Shown: positions 57,658 to 64,000 of the stretch, one piece after another
Numbering within the stretch: position 1 is the stretch's first letter
Layout of the letters: every line of letters begins with the position of its first letter
Source: Teichococcus wenyumeiae
Lineage (GTDB): Bacteria > Pseudomonadota > Alphaproteobacteria > Acetobacterales > Acetobacteraceae
Length of the DNA: 64,000 nt
NCBI RefSeq assembly: GCF_003696345.1
Contig: NZ_RFLX01000001.1
Coordinates: 496,001-560,000 of the forward strand
Reading direction: 5' to 3'
Program-made: the position numbers and the translations under genes
Notes under the pieces: generated by a model
Databases searched by the model: none
The model's input: only the letters and a program-made list of their open reading frames with translations
What the model was told of the DNA's origin: nothing

Positions 57658-59058
57658 TTGAAAGCGATCAACGCGATCCGGATGGGTGGGGTGGATGTGC
57701 TGCCGCTGGTGGAAGGCGGCAAGGGCGTGGCCGTCTCAACTGGAGCCTCCTGTGGCGAATGGGCGGGCGCCGGCGGCGTCGGCACCTTCTCCGGCGTCAA
57801 TGCCGACAGCTACGATGCCGAAGGCAATGTCATCCGCCAGGTCTACAGCGGCCGTACCCGCGTGGCGCGGCATGAGGAGCTGGTGGCCTACGGCATCTCC
57901 GGCGGCATCACCCAGGCGCGCGAGGCCTATGAGCGGGCCAATGGCCAGGGCCGCATCCACATGAACGTGTTGTGGGAGATGGGCGGCGCCGAGCGCATCC
58001 TGCGTGGCGTGCTGGAAGGGGCCAGGGGCCTCATCAACGGCATCACCTGCGGTGCCGGCATGCCCTACAAGCTCGCGGAGATCTCGCGCGAGTTCAATGT
58101 CTTCTATTATCCCATCGTCTCCTCCGGCCGTGCCTTCACGGCGCTGTGGAAGCGTTCCTATTCCAAGGTCTCGGAACTGCTGGGCGGCGTGGTCTACGAG
58201 GACCCCTGGCTGGCCGGCGGCCATAACGGCCTGTCCAATTCCGAGGACCCGAACAAGCCCGAGGCGCCCTATGAGCGGGTGCTGAAGCTGCGGCAGCAGA
58301 TGCGGCAGTTCGGCCTGGGCGACGTGCCGATCATCATGGCCGGCGGCGTCTGGTGGCTGGAGGAATGGGAGGACTGGATCGACAATCCGGAACTCGGCCC
58401 CATCGCCTTCCAGTTCGGCACCCGGCCGCTGGTGACGCAGGAAAGCCCGATCGGCGATGCCTGGAAGCAGAAGCTGCTGACCTTGCAGCCCGGCGACGTG
58501 CTGCTGCAGCCCTTCTCGCCCACCGGCTTCTATTCCTCGGCCGTGCGCAACGACTTCCTGCGCGACCTGGAGGCCCGCAACGAGCGGCAGGTGGCGATCA
58601 GCCCCGAGCCGGTCGGCGAGCACACCGCCGAATACGGCGTGGGCCCGCGCAAGCGCCTGGTCTGGCTGGCGCCGGGCGACCTGGAGCGCGTGCACAACTG
58701 GGAAGCCGCCGGCTTCACCGAGGCGCTGCGCACCCCGGACAATACCCTGGTCTTCGTGACGCCCGAGAATGCGCGGGAGATCCTGAAGGACCAGACCGAC
58801 TGCATGGGCTGCCTGAGCCACTGCCGCTTCTCCAACTGGACGCAGCATGGGCCGGACTACACCAACGGCAAGAAGGCCGACCCGCGCTCCTTCTGCATCC
58901 AGAAGACGCTGCAGGACATCGCCCATGGCGGCCCGATCGACCACAACCTGATGTTCGCCGGGCATAACGCCTACCGTTTCGGGCAGGACCCCTTCTACTC
59001 GAACGGCTTCATCCCCTCGGTGAAGCAGCTGGTCGAGCGGATCATGACGGGCCGCTAA
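57658..59058 (+). CDS. Nitronate monooxygenase/NPD-like flavoprotein with C-terminal cysteine cluster
   Basis: This 466-residue FMN-dependent TIM-barrel protein is related to 2-nitropropane dioxygenase/nitronate monooxygenase and FabK. It has ISGGITQAREAYERANG, GLINGITCGAGMPYKL (about 122-137), FNVFYYPIVSSGRAF, IIMAGGVWWLEEW (about 225-237) and IAFQFGTRP (phosphate-binding region). A C-terminal segment carries Cys382, Cys385, Cys389 (DCMGCLSHC) and Cys413. These four could bind a metal or Fe-S cluster, which is not standard for the family. The start is TTG at 57658, chosen from the conserved KAINAIRMGG opening; no ATG or GTG precedes it in reach. Confidence 0.8.
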   Translation: MKAINAIRMGGVDVLPLVEGGKGVAVSTGASCGEWAGAGGVGTFSGVNADSYDAEGNVIRQVYSGRTRVARHEELVAYGISGGITQAREAYERANGQGRIHMNVLWEMGGAERILRGVLEGARGLINGITCGAGMPYKLAEISREFNVFYYPIVSSGRAFTALWKRSYSKVSELLGGVVYEDPWLAGGHNGLSNSEDPNKPEAPYERVLKLRQQMRQFGLGDVPIIMAGGVWWLEEWEDWIDNPELGPIAFQFGTRPLVTQESPIGDAWKQKLLTLQPGDVLLQPFSPTGFYSSAVRNDFLRDLEARNERQVAISPEPVGEHTAEYGVGPRKRLVWLAPGDLERVHNWEAAGFTEALRTPDNTLVFVTPENAREILKDQTDCMGCLSHCRFSNWTQHGPDYTNGKKADPRSFCIQKTLQDIAHGGPIDHNLMFAGHNAYRFGQDPFYSNGFIPSVKQLVERIMTGR

Positions 59059-59067
59059 CGAACTTCC

Positions 59068-59081
59068 GTTTCACGTGGAAC
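59068..59081. promoter_or_regulatory. Candidate ParB-binding parS site
   Basis: GTTTCACGTGGAAC matches the bacterial parS core GTTTCACGTGAAAC at 13 of 14 positions and is near-palindromic (half sites GTTTCAC and GTTCCAC). It lies ten bases after the nitronate-monooxygenase-like stop. Other CACGTG sequences in the window lack the flanking GTT/AAC bases. ParB binding is inference; parAB genes are not in the window. Confidence 0.5.
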
Positions 59082-59089
59082 CATGAGAC

Positions 59090-59120
59090 AACCGCCCCCG
59101 GACCCCGGGGGCGGTTTTTT
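59090..59120 (+). terminator. Rho-independent terminator
   Basis: A perfect 11-bp stem (59091-59101 with 59105-59115) with a three-base loop is followed by a T-run to 59120. It ends the nitronate-monooxygenase-like transcript and precedes the DoxX gene by about 30 bases. Confidence 0.92.
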
Positions 59121-59151
59121 CATGCCCGGTCGGGGCCGGGGGAAACATCCG

Positions 59152-59601
59152 ATGATCCGTTCGATCCTGAACAACGGGGCGGTGGAAGCCATCGCCCGCA
59201 TCCTGCTGTGCTTCCCCTTCTGGGGCAGCGGCCTGGCCAAGCTGATCGACTTCCAGGGCGGTGTGGCGGAGATGGCCATGTTCGGCCTCAACCCGCCGGT
59301 GCTGTTCAACATCGCCGTCATCATCGTCCAGCTCGGCGGCTCGGCCCTGGTCATCCTGAACCGCTGGACCTGGCTGGGGGCGGGAGCGCTGGGCATCTTC
59401 ACCGCGCTCACCATCCCGCTGGTGCACCACTTCTGGAGCCTGGAAGGGGAGCGCGGCCTGGTCGCCTTCCACACTGCCACCGAGCATGTCGGCATGATCG
59501 GCGCGCTGGTGACGGTGGCCATCCTGGCGGAGCGCAAGCGCCGGGCGCCGCTGGCGCAGCCGGCGGGCGGCAGCGGCACCTCGAGCTGGTCCACCACCTG
59601 A
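59152..59601 (+). CDS. DoxX family membrane protein
   Basis: A 149-residue protein with four membrane helices (about 12-28, 45-65, 70-90, 110-128). It has the DoxX pattern ARILLCFPFWGSGLAKLIDFQGGVAEMAMFG near the start and LVAFHTATEHVGMIGAL later. The ATG at 59152 was chosen because the conserved NNGAVEAIARILL follows; an earlier ATG at 59083 would run through the terminator. DoxX proteins occur in thiosulfate:quinone oxidoreductases and stress complexes, but the role of this stand-alone copy is unknown. Confidence 0.8.
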   Translation: MIRSILNNGAVEAIARILLCFPFWGSGLAKLIDFQGGVAEMAMFGLNPPVLFNIAVIIVQLGGSALVILNRWTWLGAGALGIFTALTIPLVHHFWSLEGERGLVAFHTATEHVGMIGALVTVAILAERKRRAPLAQPAGGSGTSSWSTT

Positions 59602-59620
59602 AGGCGGCGGGCGCGGCCCC

Positions 59621-60733
59621 TTACTCGCCGCCGCCCTGCGAGGCGAACCAAGCAGAGACGGCGTGGGCCTGCTCCGGCGTCAGGCGGCTGGCCACGGTCT
59701 GCATGATGCGGTGGTAAGGGCCGCCGCCGCGCAGGCCTTCCCGCCACAAGGCCAACTGCCCCTCCAGATAGGGCGCATGCTGTCCATCCAGCCGGGGCCA
59801 GGACGGGTTGCGCGCCAGCGCCTCTGCCCCGTGGCAGGAAAGGCAGGCGGGGACCTGGTTCTCCGGCATGCCCTGGCGGGCGATCCGTTCGCCCTCCGCC
59901 AGCAGGGCGGGGTCGAAGCTCTGCGGCACCGGCTGGCGCGGCTGGGCGGCATAGTGGGCGGCCAGGGCGCGCAGGGCCTCGTCGCCCGCCCGCGCGGCCG
60001 GGGGCTGCATGATGCCGCTGTGGCGGCTGCCATCGGCGAAGGCGCGCAGCGCCTGCAGCAGGTAGGCCTCGTTCTGCCCGGCGATGACGGGGAAGGCGGC
60101 GCCGTCGCGCCCCTGGCCGTCGCGGTTGTGGCAGCGGGCGCAATCGGCCAGCACCTCGGCCGGCGGCGTGCCCAGCCCGCCGATGCCGGCACTGGAGCCG
60201 GGCGGCTGCCGTGGCGCCTCGGCGCCATAGGCCAGGCGGCGGTATTCCTCCGGCTCCATGTCGCGCAGGGCTTCCAGGAAGGCCACCATGGCCCAGACCT
60301 CGTCCCGCCGCTCCGGCACGATCCAGGCGGGCATGCCGGTGTAGCGCACGCCGTGCTGGACGATGCGGAACAGCTCCTTCGGCGTCCAGTCGTCCAGGCT
60401 CTCGGAGAAATCCGGCGGGTGGGGCGTGCTGCGCTGGATGATGGGGTTCTGCGGCTCCCCCGGCGCGCCATGGCAGGGGGCGCAGCCGCTGGCATAGTGG
60501 CCGGCGCCGCGTGCCTTCAGGGCAATGTCGTCCAGCGGCGGCGGCGCTTCCACCAGCAGGGAATGGGTGCGGACGGAATTGCGCATCACCCCGTGCAGCA
60601 CCCAGTTGGTGATGGCCCAGTGCCCGCCCGAGGCCGCGATATTGAAGATCCCCGACCAGGCGAAGAGCAGCGCGCCGGCCGCCAGGACCAGCAGGGTCAG
60701 GATGGCGCGGCGCCAGGTGATGCGGATCAGCAT
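59621..60733 (-). CDS. Membrane-anchored c-type cytochrome with three haem motifs
   Basis: This 370-residue protein has an N-terminal membrane anchor (about 10-30) and three haem-binding motifs: CAPCH (84-88), CARCH (198-202) and CLSCH (297-301). Distal Met ligands are likely in YTGMPAW and in the GIMQPP and RIMQTV segments. It is the last gene of the oxidase operon and overlaps the CtaG-like gene by seven bases, so it probably feeds electrons to the oxidase encoded upstream. The three-haem layout resembles the alcohol dehydrogenase cytochrome subunit found in acetic acid bacteria. Confidence 0.85.
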   Translation of the reverse strand: MLIRITWRRAILTLLVLAAGALLFAWSGIFNIAASGGHWAITNWVLHGVMRNSVRTHSLLVEAPPPLDDIALKARGAGHYASGCAPCHGAPGEPQNPIIQRSTPHPPDFSESLDDWTPKELFRIVQHGVRYTGMPAWIVPERRDEVWAMVAFLEALRDMEPEEYRRLAYGAEAPRQPPGSSAGIGGLGTPPAEVLADCARCHNRDGQGRDGAAFPVIAGQNEAYLLQALRAFADGSRHSGIMQPPAARAGDEALRALAAHYAAQPRQPVPQSFDPALLAEGERIARQGMPENQVPACLSCHGAEALARNPSWPRLDGQHAPYLEGQLALWREGLRGGGPYHRIMQTVASRLTPEQAHAVSAWFASQGGGE

Positions 60734-61341
60734 GCGGCTTGGTCCTCCCGCTCCGGGCCCAGCAGCCGGGCGGCCAGGATCAGCCCGCCGGCCAGATAGG
60801 CGGCGCCGCCCACCAGCAGCATCACCACGCCGCCCAGGCTCTGGTCCTCCAGTACCGTCAGGCCCAGGCAGGCCTCGTGGTCGTAGAGCGGGCGGGGGGC
60901 CAGGGTCAGCAGCGCGCCCAGCAGCGTCATGTGCATCGAGGTCAGCAGCAGCCCGAGGATGCCGCCGCCGCGCCGCTCCCCCTCGGCGCCGAGGCAGGAA
61001 AGCCAGACCAGCAGCCCGCTCAGCAGGAAGGAGCCCTGTTCCAGCACCAGGAAGGGGAAGGCGGCGCGTGCGGCCTCATGCGGCCCCGGCAGGTGCCAGC
61101 CCCAGACGGCAAGGAATTCCAGCAGCGAGGCCGCCAGTGGCCCCAGCAGCACCGGGTGGCGCCGCGTCAGGTCCCAGCGCGTGCCGGCGATGCCGATCGC
61201 CAGCAGCGGCGCGGCCACGGCCACCACCGCCATGTGCATCACCATGCCGCCGGTGAAGCTCGGCCCCAGCAGCAGCCAGACCGGCCCGCCCCAGGCCAGG
61301 GCCAGCACCAGCAGCCCGGCGGGCAGCGCCGTGCCCACCAT
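60727..61341 (-). CDS. Cytochrome c oxidase assembly protein, CtaG/caa3 type
   Basis: A 204-residue membrane protein with about five to six helices, of the caa3_CtaG family thought to help copper-centre assembly in caa3-type oxidases. Conserved parts are MVMHMAVVAVAAPLLAIG (His-Met cluster), HPVLLGPLAASLLEFLAVWGWHLP and LLTSMHMTLLGALLTLAPRPLY. The ATG at 61341 overlaps the preceding stop in a TGATG junction; a TTG three codons earlier is less likely. Confidence 0.82.
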   Translation of the reverse strand: MVGTALPAGLLVLALAWGGPVWLLLGPSFTGGMVMHMAVVAVAAPLLAIGIAGTRWDLTRRHPVLLGPLAASLLEFLAVWGWHLPGPHEAARAAFPFLVLEQGSFLLSGLLVWLSCLGAEGERRGGGILGLLLTSMHMTLLGALLTLAPRPLYDHEACLGLTVLEDQSLGGVVMLLVGGAAYLAGGLILAARLLGPEREDQAAC

Positions 61342-61748
61342 CAGCGGCAATCCGTGATCAGGAAGGCGGGCAGCGCGATGAAGATGACGCTGGCGAAGCT
61401 GAGCCCGGAGAGCAGAAGGGTGGCGAGGCCCAGGAAGTGCTGCCGGTCCTCGGGCGTGGCGGCGTCATGCGGCGGGTCCTCGGTGCCGGCGCCCCAGTGG
61501 CGCCAGGCCTGCCAGGCGGAGACCACGATCAGCGCCAGCGCCACCGCCGTGCCGATCGCCACCAGCGGCCGCACCTCGGCCAGCGGCGCGAAGCTGGCGC
61601 CGGAGGAAGGCTCGGCCAGGTTGATGCCGCCCTTCTTGGCGCAATGGACGGCGGCGACGAGGTAGCAGAACAGGAAATGCAGCGCCCAGACGGTGGGCGG
61701 CATCAGCAGCGTCCAGAGATCGGCCTTGTCGCGGATGCGGATGACCAT
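61341..61748 (-). CDS. Small membrane protein of the cytochrome oxidase operon
   Basis: A 135-residue protein with three membrane helices (about 13-34, 60-80, 107-128). It sits between the fused oxidase subunit gene and the CtaG-like gene, in the position where small accessory oxidase subunits are found. No haem or copper motif stands out; two cysteines lie in helix 1 (FCYLVAAVHCAKKGG). It begins 11 bases after the oxidase stop. A structural or assembly role is likely from context only. Confidence 0.7.
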   Translation of the reverse strand: MVIRIRDKADLWTLLMPPTVWALHFLFCYLVAAVHCAKKGGINLAEPSSGASFAPLAEVRPLVAIGTAVALALIVVSAWQAWRHWGAGTEDPPHDAATPEDRQHFLGLATLLLSGLSFASVIFIALPAFLITDCR

Positions 61749-61759
61749 GGCGCGCTCCC

Positions 61760-64000
61760 TCAGGCCAGCAGGGGGAAGAGGGCGGTGACGGCCAGGGTGA
61801 CCGCACCGGTGATGGCGGCGAAGTGCCAGTAGAGCACCACGTTGTGGATATCGATGTCCCAGCGCGTGGTCAGCTTGCCGGCGAAGGAGCGCGCCATGCA
61901 GTAGCCTTGCATCACCACGCCGAGCGCCAGATGCAGCGCCGCCCAGATCAGCAGCACCCAGACGGCGGCGGGATAGACATGGGTGGTGGGCGCCAGCCCG
62001 GCCTGCCAGGGGGCCCAAAGCATGGCCGCGGCACTGCCCAGCGCCGCCAGGACGCCGATGCCGAGGCCGAGGCGCAGCCCCGTCGCGCTGCCGGCGGTGT
62101 TGCGCGCCCGGGCCCAGAGCATGGCGCCCCAGGCCAGGGCCAGCAGCCCGAAGGCCACGGCCGGCCAGAGCAGGCCGGGGCCCATCGGCGCGCCATCCGG
62201 CGCCAGGGGCGGGAAGACCTCGTGGATGGTCCAGTAGTAGAAATAGCTGAAGACCAGGCTGGCGAAGGCCGTCATGTCGCCGAACATGGTGATGAACATG
62301 GCCCACCAGCCGACCGACTGGGTGCCGGAGACATAGAGCGACAGGGTGAGGCCGCGCCCCACCATCTTCTCCTCCTTCTCCGGGATCATGGCGGTGCCGC
62401 GCCACAGCCAGGTCATGATGCCGAACATGCCGGCGATGCCGAAGCCCAGCGCGGTCCAGTAGAGGTGGTAGGTGGTGGCGATGAAGCTGCCGCCGATCAG
62501 GATGGCGCAGATCATCGGCATGAAGCTGTTGCCGGGCACCCGCAGGCACTGGATGGGGTGGCTGTCCAGCACGGAGGTGACCATGGTCTCCCGCTGGCCT
62601 TCCTCGGCATCGGGCAGGTACCAGCGGCCTTCGTCCACCTCGCGCGGCAGGTCCGGCTGGTCCCAGAGCGGATAGCGGGAGGCGACCTCGGGCACGCTGC
62701 GCACGCCATAGGTCGGGCCGGGCAGGGCGTTCAGCCATTCCAGCGTCCCCGCGTTCCACAGGTTGCGCGGCGCCTGCTCCCGCCTGCGGAAGCCCCAGAG
62801 CAGGTCCCAGGCAAACAGCAGCACGCCGGCGGCGAAGATGAAGGCGCCAAGGGTGGAGACGAGGTTCAGCCAGTCCCAGCCGATGCCGGTGGGATAGGTG
62901 AAGACGCGGCGGGGCATGCCGCGCAGCCCGGTGAAGTGCATCGGCATGAAGCCGATGTTGAAGCCGGCGAACATGAGCCAGAAGACCCATTTGCCGAGGC
63001 GGTCGGAGAGCTTCCTCCCCGTCACCAGCGGCACGTAGTAATAGGCCCCGGCCAGCAGCGGCAGCAGCATGCCGCCGATCAGCACGTAGTGCAGGTGCGC
63101 CACCACGAAGTAGCTGTCATGCGCCTGCCAGTCGAAGGGCGCGATGGCGACCATCACGCCCGTCAGCCCGCCGATGACGAAGATGGCGAGCGATCCGGCG
63201 GCGAAGAGCATCGGCACCGTGAAGACCACGCGCCCCGCCAGCATGGTGGCGATGAAGACAAAGATCTGCACGCCGGTCGGGATGGCCACCGCCTCGGAGG
63301 CCGCCGAGAAGAAGCCCAGCGAGATGGCCGGCAGCCCCGTGGTGAACATGTGGTGCACCCAGAGCCCGAAGCTCAGGAAGCCGGTGCCCACGGCGGCCAG
63401 CACGATCCAGGAATAGCCGATGATCTTCCGGCGGGCGAAGGTCGGCACCAGCATCGCCATCAGGGCGATGGAGGGCAGGAAGATGATGTAGACCTCGGGG
63501 TGGCCGAAGATCCAGAAGAGGTGCTGCCAGAGCAGCGGGTCGCCGCCGCGCGCGGGGTCGAAGAAGGGCCAGTCCGCCATCCGCTCCAGCTCGAAGAGGA
63601 TGTCGCCGGCGATCAGCGGCGGGAAGGCGAAGAGGATCATCCCGCCCACGATCAGCACGTACCAGCAGTAGAGCGGGATGGTGTTGATGCGCATGCCGGG
63701 CGGGCGGCACTTCAGCACGCCGACGATCAGCTCCACCGCGGCGGCGATGGAGGCGACCTCGATGAAGGAGAGGCCGAGCAGCCAGATATCGGCGCCGATG
63801 CCGGAAAGCTTCGGGTCGGTGGTCAGCGGCGGGTACATGAACCAGCCGCCGTCCGGCGCGGCATTGAAGAAGATCGAGCCACACACAAAAACGCCGCCGA
63901 TCAGGAAGCACCAGTAGCCGAAGGCCGAAAGGCGCGGGAAGGGTAGGTCGCGCGCCGCCAGCATGGTGGGCAGCAGCAGAATGGCCACCGCCTCGAAGAT
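61760..64000 (-). CDS. Cytochrome c oxidase subunit I fused to subunit III, 5' partial
   Basis: This is the catalytic subunit of an alternative aa3/caa3-type oxidase, with subunit III joined at the C terminus. The frame runs off the right edge, so the start and the first helices are missing. Visible are HPEVYIIFLP (CuB ligand and cross-linked Tyr), WVHHMFTTGLP (CuB His pair), the K-channel region TGVQIFVFIATML, and VAHLHYVLIGG (haem ligands). After about residue 430 a linker with IQCLRVPGNSFMP leads to a subunit-III-like half with six to seven helices. Downstream genes on the same strand encode a small membrane protein, a CtaG-like protein and a cytochrome c. Subunit II is presumably outside the window. 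Confidence 0.9.
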   Translation of the reverse strand: MFEAVAILLLPTMLAARDLPFPRLSAFGYWCFLIGGVFVCGSIFFNAAPDGGWFMYPPLTTDPKLSGIGADIWLLGLSFIEVASIAAAVELIVGVLKCRPPGMRINTIPLYCWYVLIVGGMILFAFPPLIAGDILFELERMADWPFFDPARGGDPLLWQHLFWIFGHPEVYIIFLPSIALMAMLVPTFARRKIIGYSWIVLAAVGTGFLSFGLWVHHMFTTGLPAISLGFFSAASEAVAIPTGVQIFVFIATMLAGRVVFTVPMLFAAGSLAIFVIGGLTGVMVAIAPFDWQAHDSYFVVAHLHYVLIGGMLLPLLAGAYYYVPLVTGRKLSDRLGKWVFWLMFAGFNIGFMPMHFTGLRGMPRRVFTYPTGIGWDWLNLVSTLGAFIFAAGVLLFAWDLLWGFRRREQAPRNLWNAGTLEWLNALPGPTYGVRSVPEVASRYPLWDQPDLPREVDEGRWYLPDAEEGQRETMVTSVLDSHPIQCLRVPGNSFMPMICAILIGGSFIATTYHLYWTALGFGIAGMFGIMTWLWRGTAMIPEKEEKMVGRGLTLSLYVSGTQSVGWWAMFITMFGDMTAFASLVFSYFYYWTIHEVFPPLAPDGAPMGPGLLWPAVAFGLLALAWGAMLWARARNTAGSATGLRLGLGIGVLAALGSAAAMLWAPWQAGLAPTTHVYPAAVWVLLIWAALHLALGVVMQGYCMARSFAGKLTTRWDIDIHNVVLYWHFAAITGAVTLAVTALFPLLA

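Overview
The window is very GC-rich, densely packed bacterial chromosome. The gene content points to an alphaproteobacterium, most likely an acetic-acid-bacterium relative (Acetobacteraceae, Roseomonas-like). Pointers are the rsmE-gshA pair beside ubiA, a METTL20-like methyltransferase, an alphaproteobacterial HrcA, Bug-type solute receptors and a molybdenum-dependent formate dehydrogenase. The genus is inference. I see no phage, insertion sequence, CRISPR array or plasmid gene.

Layout. 1-2.8 kb: end of a formate dehydrogenase operon (gamma subunit), then mobB-moeA for molybdenum cofactor. 3-7.8 kb: azlCD with recX, a DsbD/ScsB-type reductase and an isocitrate-lyase-superfamily enzyme. 7.9-11.5 kb: hrpB and a DegP-like protease. 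11.7-15.3 kb: a class III CoA-transferase with a 3-hydroxyisobutyryl-CoA hydrolase-like enzyme, and a lone PotA-type ATPase. 15.6-22 kb: rsmE-gshA facing ubiA-methyltransferase, a lipid kinase-like gene and a beta-alanine/pyruvate aminotransferase. 22.3-23.4 kb: a two-gene chromate transporter. 23.4-40.3 kb: an exopolysaccharide locus. It holds a large Wza-like export protein, a heparinase-like lyase, a Wzz-like protein, a polymerase, a phosphoglycosyl transferase, nucleotide-sugar enzymes and two glycosyltransferases. No flippase and no tyrosine kinase gene lies in it. 40.6-42.3 kb: two coupled micro-genes and hrcA. 42.3-47.7 kb: a GST, a secreted four-repeat protein, a malate/lactate-type dehydrogenase with a Bug receptor, and a divergent LysR regulator. 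47.9-50.8 kb: a CobW GTPase, a WD40 protein and an aldo/keto reductase. 51-59.1 kb: adenine deaminase, tRNA-Ala(GGC), 3-oxoacid CoA-transferase A/B, pnp and a nitronate-monooxygenase-like gene. 59.1-64 kb: DoxX and an alternative cytochrome oxidase operon (fused subunits I and III, small membrane protein, CtaG-like protein, three-haem cytochrome c) that runs off the window.

The most distinctive non-coding feature is a family of roughly 140-290 bp composite palindromic repeats. There are eleven copies. Most begin within about 12 bases of a stop codon, and they fill nearly all the space between convergent genes. They are mosaics. Each arm carries a GC-rich hairpin plus one of several exchangeable palindromes (GGGGTGACA-N-TGTCACCCC, GGGGAATGAATTCCCC or a CGTATACG type), and the arms flank a shared core. 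One copy supplies the last ~48 codons of the Wzz-like gene, and another supplies the stop codon of the LysR gene. A good match to a ParB-binding parS site lies at 59068-59081.
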